This document shows positions 61,040-64,000 of a DNA stretch of 64,000 nucleotides, piece by piece. This stretch comes from a bacterium 1XD21-70 (GTDB lineage: Bacteria; Bacillota; Clostridia; Lachnospirales; Lachnospiraceae), in assembly GCA_003669055.1 (NCBI GenBank), contig RAYB01000001.1, positions 124,001-188,000 of the forward strand, written 5' to 3'. Within the stretch, counting starts at the first letter, position 1. Each line of letters opens with the position of its first letter. Position numbers and translations under genes: made by a program. The notes under the pieces are model-generated. The model saw only the letters and a program-made list of their open reading frames with translations, ran no database searches and was not told where the DNA came from.

Positions 61040-61217
61040 ATTAAAACTCCTTTTTGGTTGATATCCATCCGTTTGATATTGTTATGTTTTTAACAATTTC
61101 CCCGTTTTTCCTATTTTTTCCTTGCATTTCTGAAATCTTATGGTAAGATAACAAACAACTGCTTTGACCTGGGAATGTCAAATGTGTGCCCCTTTCCCAT
61201 CCTGCGGCGCTGCCTGG

Positions 61218-61234
61218 CTGTAACCGTAACGGTT
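61218..61234. promoter_or_regulatory. Perfect palindrome upstream of the PTS permease
   Basis: GTAACCGT-A-ACGGTTAC is a perfect 17-bp inverted repeat 70 nt before the PTS gene start. It looks like the operator of a dimeric repressor. A weak TTGCAT/TAAGAT promoter (61122-61149, 16-nt spacer) lies upstream of it. The site is seen; the regulator is not in the window. Confidence 0.55.
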
Positions 61235-61304
61235 ACGCCCGGCGGCATATTGCAGGCAAAACCCCTGGCTTACCGCCAGATGACAATCAAAAAGGAGAAC
61301 CATT

Positions 61305-62327
61305 ATGGCACACACCAAAGTAAAAGAATTCCTGGAAAAGAAAGACGTCAACATCACAGTTAAGACCTATCTCATCGATGCATTGGGCGCCATGGCTTTC
61401 GGCCTGTTTGCCTCACTGCTGATCGGCACTATCTTCAGCACCCTGGGTGACAAGACCCAGATCTCTCTGTTCCACACAATTGCAGAATATTGTAAAAGTG
61501 CTACCGGTGCTGCTCTGGGCGTATCCATCGCCTATGCACTGCACGCCCCCCAGCTGGTGCTCTTCTCTGCTGCCACGGTCGGCATCGCCGGCAACGCTTT
61601 AGGCGGCCCGGTAGGCGCCCTGGTATCCTCCGTCATTGCCACGGAACTAGGGAAGATGGTCTCCAAGGAGACCCGCATTGATATCTTAGTAACCCCTGGC
61701 GTAACGATTATCACCGGTGTATGGGTGGCACAGTTTGTCGGCCCTGGCGTATCTGCCTTTATGGCCGCCTTCGGCAACCTGGTGAAAACCGCTACCGAGA
61801 TGCAGCCCTTCTTCATGGGCATGCTGGTTTCCGCCCTCATCGGCATTGCACTCACCCTGCCGATCAGCAGCGCCGCCATCTGCATCATGCTGAGCCTTGA
61901 CGGCCTCGCGGGCGGTGCCGCCACTGCCGGCTGCTGCGCCCAGATGATCGGCTTTGCCGTCCTAAGTTTCCGCGAAAACGGCGTTGGCGGCCTTCTGGCC
62001 CAGGGACTGGGGACCTCTATGCTGCAGATGGGCAACATTGTCAAAAATCCCCGCATCTGGATTCCGCCCACACTGGCCTCCCTCGTTACCGGCCCGGTTG
62101 CCACCTGCCTTTTCGGGCTGCAGAATATTCCCGCCGGTTCCGGTATGGGCACCTGCGGCATGGTCGGCCCCATCGGTGTCTACACTGCCATGGGCGGCGG
62201 CGGCAAAATGTGGCTGGGCATCGCGCTGGCCTGCTTCGTCCTCCCCGCCATCCTGACCTGGATTTTCGGCGAGATCCTGCGCAGACTCCATTGGATCCAG
62301 CCCGGGGATCTGAAACTCGACCTGTAG
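61305..62327 (+). CDS. PTS transporter subunit IIC (EIIC_2 family)
   Basis: A 340-residue polytopic protein with about ten TM helices, rich in Gly/Ala. YLIDALGAMAFGLFASLLIG opens it, and GTCGMVGPIGVYTAMGGGGK near the end is the signature of the PTS_EIIC_2 membrane family. There is no IIA or IIB gene nearby and no such domain in the protein, so phosphorylation would need partners elsewhere; some members may work without the PTS. AAAAGGAG precedes the ATG. Single gene with an upstream palindrome and a terminator-like hairpin after it. Confidence 0.85.
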   Translation: MAHTKVKEFLEKKDVNITVKTYLIDALGAMAFGLFASLLIGTIFSTLGDKTQISLFHTIAEYCKSATGAALGVSIAYALHAPQLVLFSAATVGIAGNALGGPVGALVSSVIATELGKMVSKETRIDILVTPGVTIITGVWVAQFVGPGVSAFMAAFGNLVKTATEMQPFFMGMLVSALIGIALTLPISSAAICIMLSLDGLAGGAATAGCCAQMIGFAVLSFRENGVGGLLAQGLGTSMLQMGNIVKNPRIWIPPTLASLVTGPVATCLFGLQNIPAGSGMGTCGMVGPIGVYTAMGGGGKMWLGIALACFVLPAILTWIFGEILRRLHWIQPGDLKLDL

Positions 62328-62338
62328 CCCAGCCGCCT

Positions 62339-62378
62339 GCCCTAAAGGGAACATCCTGCTGTCCGTTCCCTTTAGGGC
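62339..62378 (+). terminator. Hairpin between the PTS permease and the S41 protease genes
   Basis: A perfect 14-bp stem (left arm GCCCTAAAGGGAAC) with a 12-nt loop separates two convergent genes. No U tract follows on either strand, so it may need Rho or act mainly as an RNA 3' end stabiliser. Confidence 0.6.
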
Positions 62379-62383
62379 GGCAA

Positions 62384-63727
62384 TTAATTCATCCCGCTAA
62401 GAACCTCCAGCGCCTTCTGCACCTGGTTGTCCTGATCCAGAGGAACTTCCAGCGCTCCTTCCAGCCCTTCCGGGATCTCATACTCGATCTCCACATCGGG
62501 ATCCAGCCCCTTTTTATGCAGATCCACACCTCCCGGCGTATAATAATGGGATATGGTCATCTTTACGGCCGACCCGTCGTCCAGCGGTACCAGGCTTTGG
62601 ACAATCCCTTTCCCAAAGGAAGTCGTGCCCACCAGCTTCGCACATCCATAGTCCTGCAATGCGCCGGCCAGCACCTCCGATGCACTGGCCGAATTGCCAT
62701 TGATCAGCACCACCATCGGGATATCCAGTTCATGGCCGTCCTTCTTCGGGTACCGGGGGTCGTTCTGCCTGGAATCCGACTCAAAACAGATCTTCCCGCC
62801 CTCGCTGAAATACCGGTCTCCCTTACCGTTTTTGTCCGAGGTCGATACTATCATCCCGTCTAACTTGTCATCCGGAAGGATATATGCCGCCATCTCCACC
62901 ACGGCATCCAGCACACCGCCAGGATTGTCCCGCAAGTCAATAATCAGCTTCTCCATCCCTTGTTCCTGCAAAGAATCGACAGCCTCCTTAAACTGCTCGC
63001 CGGTCACCAGTTCAAACTGGGTTACCATAATATATCCTGTCTGCCCGTCCAGCATCTGTGACTCGACTGTGGTCACCTCCACAATACGCCGCTGGATATG
63101 CAGTTTAACCTCCTCGCCTTCGCGGATCACCGTGATATCCACATAGGTGCCTTCCTCTCCACGGATCTTTTGCTGCACCAGCACGTCAAGTTCCATTTCC
63201 GTCACCTCGGCATCCCCCACCTTGTACAGGATATCCCCCTTCTTCATCCCTGCCTCCTCAGCAGGGGATCCCTGGAACACCCTCAAGGCGGTAATCAGCC
63301 CCGAGGACAGGTTCTGGCTCACCAACACGCCGATCCCGCAATAAACCCCCTCTGTCTCCTCCGTCAGGGATTCGTACTCCTCCGGTGTGTAATATACGGT
63401 ATAAGGATCCCCCAAGCCTGCCAGCATCCCTTTATAAATCCCTGCCTCCATCTGCTCCGGGTCGATATCCTCCTCAAACAGGAAATTGCGGTTCACCAGG
63501 TATTGCAGGGTGTTCAGCTTCTGGTTCACCGTGTTGATGTCAATCCCTCCCTGGCTCTTAGTCTCCTCTGCTACCTGCACCTGTGCCTGGTTTTCCATCA
63601 CGGTTTGGCCGATCAGGTTGATCCCTGCCGCAATCCCGACGATTATCAGGCCGACAAATGCTGTCACCAAAGAACCAGTCAGCACACCCTTCCAAAATTT
63701 ATTTTTTGTCTTTGTCTCGTTTTCCAC
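62384..63727 (-). CDS. C-terminal processing peptidase (S41, CtpA type)
   Basis: A 447-residue membrane-anchored serine protease. One TM helix at about 15-37 is followed by an N-terminal helical region, a PDZ domain (about 110-195; FQGSPAEEAGMKKGDILYKV) and the S41 core: IIDLRDNPGGVLDAVVEMAA, then VLINGNSASASEVLAGALQD with the catalytic Ser (about 355) and GTTSFGKGIVQSL with the catalytic Lys. It trims or degrades exported proteins. The start is GTG 6 nt after AAGGAG. It lies 95 nt after an M23 peptidase gene on the same strand, a common clostridial pairing. Confidence 0.94.
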   Translation of the reverse strand: MENETKTKNKFWKGVLTGSLVTAFVGLIIVGIAAGINLIGQTVMENQAQVQVAEETKSQGGIDINTVNQKLNTLQYLVNRNFLFEEDIDPEQMEAGIYKGMLAGLGDPYTVYYTPEEYESLTEETEGVYCGIGVLVSQNLSSGLITALRVFQGSPAEEAGMKKGDILYKVGDAEVTEMELDVLVQQKIRGEEGTYVDITVIREGEEVKLHIQRRIVEVTTVESQMLDGQTGYIMVTQFELVTGEQFKEAVDSLQEQGMEKLIIDLRDNPGGVLDAVVEMAAYILPDDKLDGMIVSTSDKNGKGDRYFSEGGKICFESDSRQNDPRYPKKDGHELDIPMVVLINGNSASASEVLAGALQDYGCAKLVGTTSFGKGIVQSLVPLDDGSAVKMTISHYYTPGGVDLHKKGLDPDVEIEYEIPEGLEGALEVPLDQDNQVQKALEVLSGMN

Positions 63728-63822
63728 AGTGAACTCCTTCTCTATCTTTTTATAATTTATATCCCGTTGCCTGCATCAAAACCACTGGATTGCACGAACC
63801 GTCAAAGCCAGGCCCGCAGATG

Positions 63823-64000
63823 CTATGGGCTGACATAATTAGCAGGATTCACATACTGCCCATTGGCGCGGATGCCAAAATGCAGGTGCGGCCCGGTAGA
63901 ATAGCCGGTAGAACCAACCTTTGCGATGGTCTGCCCCTGAATCACAGACTGCCCTTCCGATGCCAGCAGCTGGGAGCAGTGCATATAAACCGTATATACC
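63823..64000 (-). CDS. C-terminal end of an M23 family metallopeptidase
   Basis: Only the last 59 codons are in the window; the gene enters from the right edge. The fragment reads [17 protein letters not shown], then [20 protein letters not shown], ending [13 protein letters not shown] supplies the H-x-H zinc ligands of LytM/M23 endopeptidases, which cut peptidoglycan cross-links. The upstream part (probably coiled-coil, as in EnvC-type proteins) is not visible. Confidence 0.9.
   Translation of the reverse strand, partial: VYTVYMHCSQLLASEGQSVIQGQTIAKVGSTGYSTGPHLHFGIRANGQYVNPANYVSP

Overview
The window looks like chromosome of a spore-forming, Gram-positive gut-type clostridium, most likely Lachnospiraceae (Clostridium cluster XIVa). 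The evidence is a complete spoIIIAA-AH operon, a SpoVB-type flippase, strong AGGAGG ribosome binding sites, many GTG starts, sigma-A type promoters, a PTS permease, a TRAP transporter and YesM/YesN-controlled sugar uptake. This is inferred from gene content and style; no database search was possible.

Layout. 1-5.3 kb (leftward): the start of an unknown gene, tRNA-Ser(CGA), and an operon of cysteine desulfurase, NifU scaffold, MnmA thiouridylase and a cell-wall amidase that links sulfur mobilisation to tRNA thiolation; then a DUF554 membrane protein. 5.6-7.2 kb (rightward): SpoVB/MurJ-like flippase. 7.2-12.1 kb (leftward): a flavodoxin-fold reductase next to a signalling operon of hybrid kinase, two lone receivers and a CheX-like phosphatase. 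12.4-19.4 kb (leftward): a carbohydrate ABC importer without its ATPase, its YesM/YesN two-component system and a glucuronoyl-esterase-like hydrolase. 19.9-22.0 kb: nagB and nagA, divergent from a LacI-family regulator (22.2-23.3 kb) that appears to start at ATT. A 185-bp mariner-type MITE separates the regulator from a TRAP transporter and an SGNH esterase (23.5-27.1 kb).

27.1-35.2 kb (leftward): pgi; a LuxP/LuxQ-like pair of lipoprotein sugar-type binding protein and double-receiver hybrid kinase; and a PadR regulator coupled to an odd HAAS-SEDS fusion protein. 35.4-36.8 kb (rightward): SIMPL and DUF805 proteins. 36.8-39.7 kb: cfa-type methyltransferase, Maf, a small DMT-like permease and Asp23/Gls24. 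39.9-45.4 kb: spoIIIAH to spoIIIAA, read leftward, preceded by a convincing sigma-E promoter. 45.4-50.5 kb is more accessory: two choline-binding-repeat proteins, a histidine phosphatase, an Rpn/PD-(D/E)XK nuclease gene with a duplicated tail fragment, and a metallophosphoesterase.

50.5-64 kb: rlmH, an HSL-type esterase, an HxxxD acyltransferase and a GNAT acetyltransferase packed into one overlapping run; a PhoB-type regulator; a ComEA-like protein; a methionine module (metF, separate MetH-reactivation protein, metH lacking that domain); a zinc-ribbon membrane protein with an 18-bp repeat tract; a PTS IIC permease behind a perfect palindrome; a CtpA-type protease and the end of an M23 peptidase.

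No CRISPR array, prophage, rRNA or complete insertion sequence was seen. The best candidates for something new are the HAAS-SEDS fusion in which the usual catalytic Asp appears to be Asn, the binding-protein/kinase pair with a repeat-built promoter, the output-less CheX/receiver/kinase operon, and the MITE whose end both terminates lacI and may supply a promoter to the TRAP operon.
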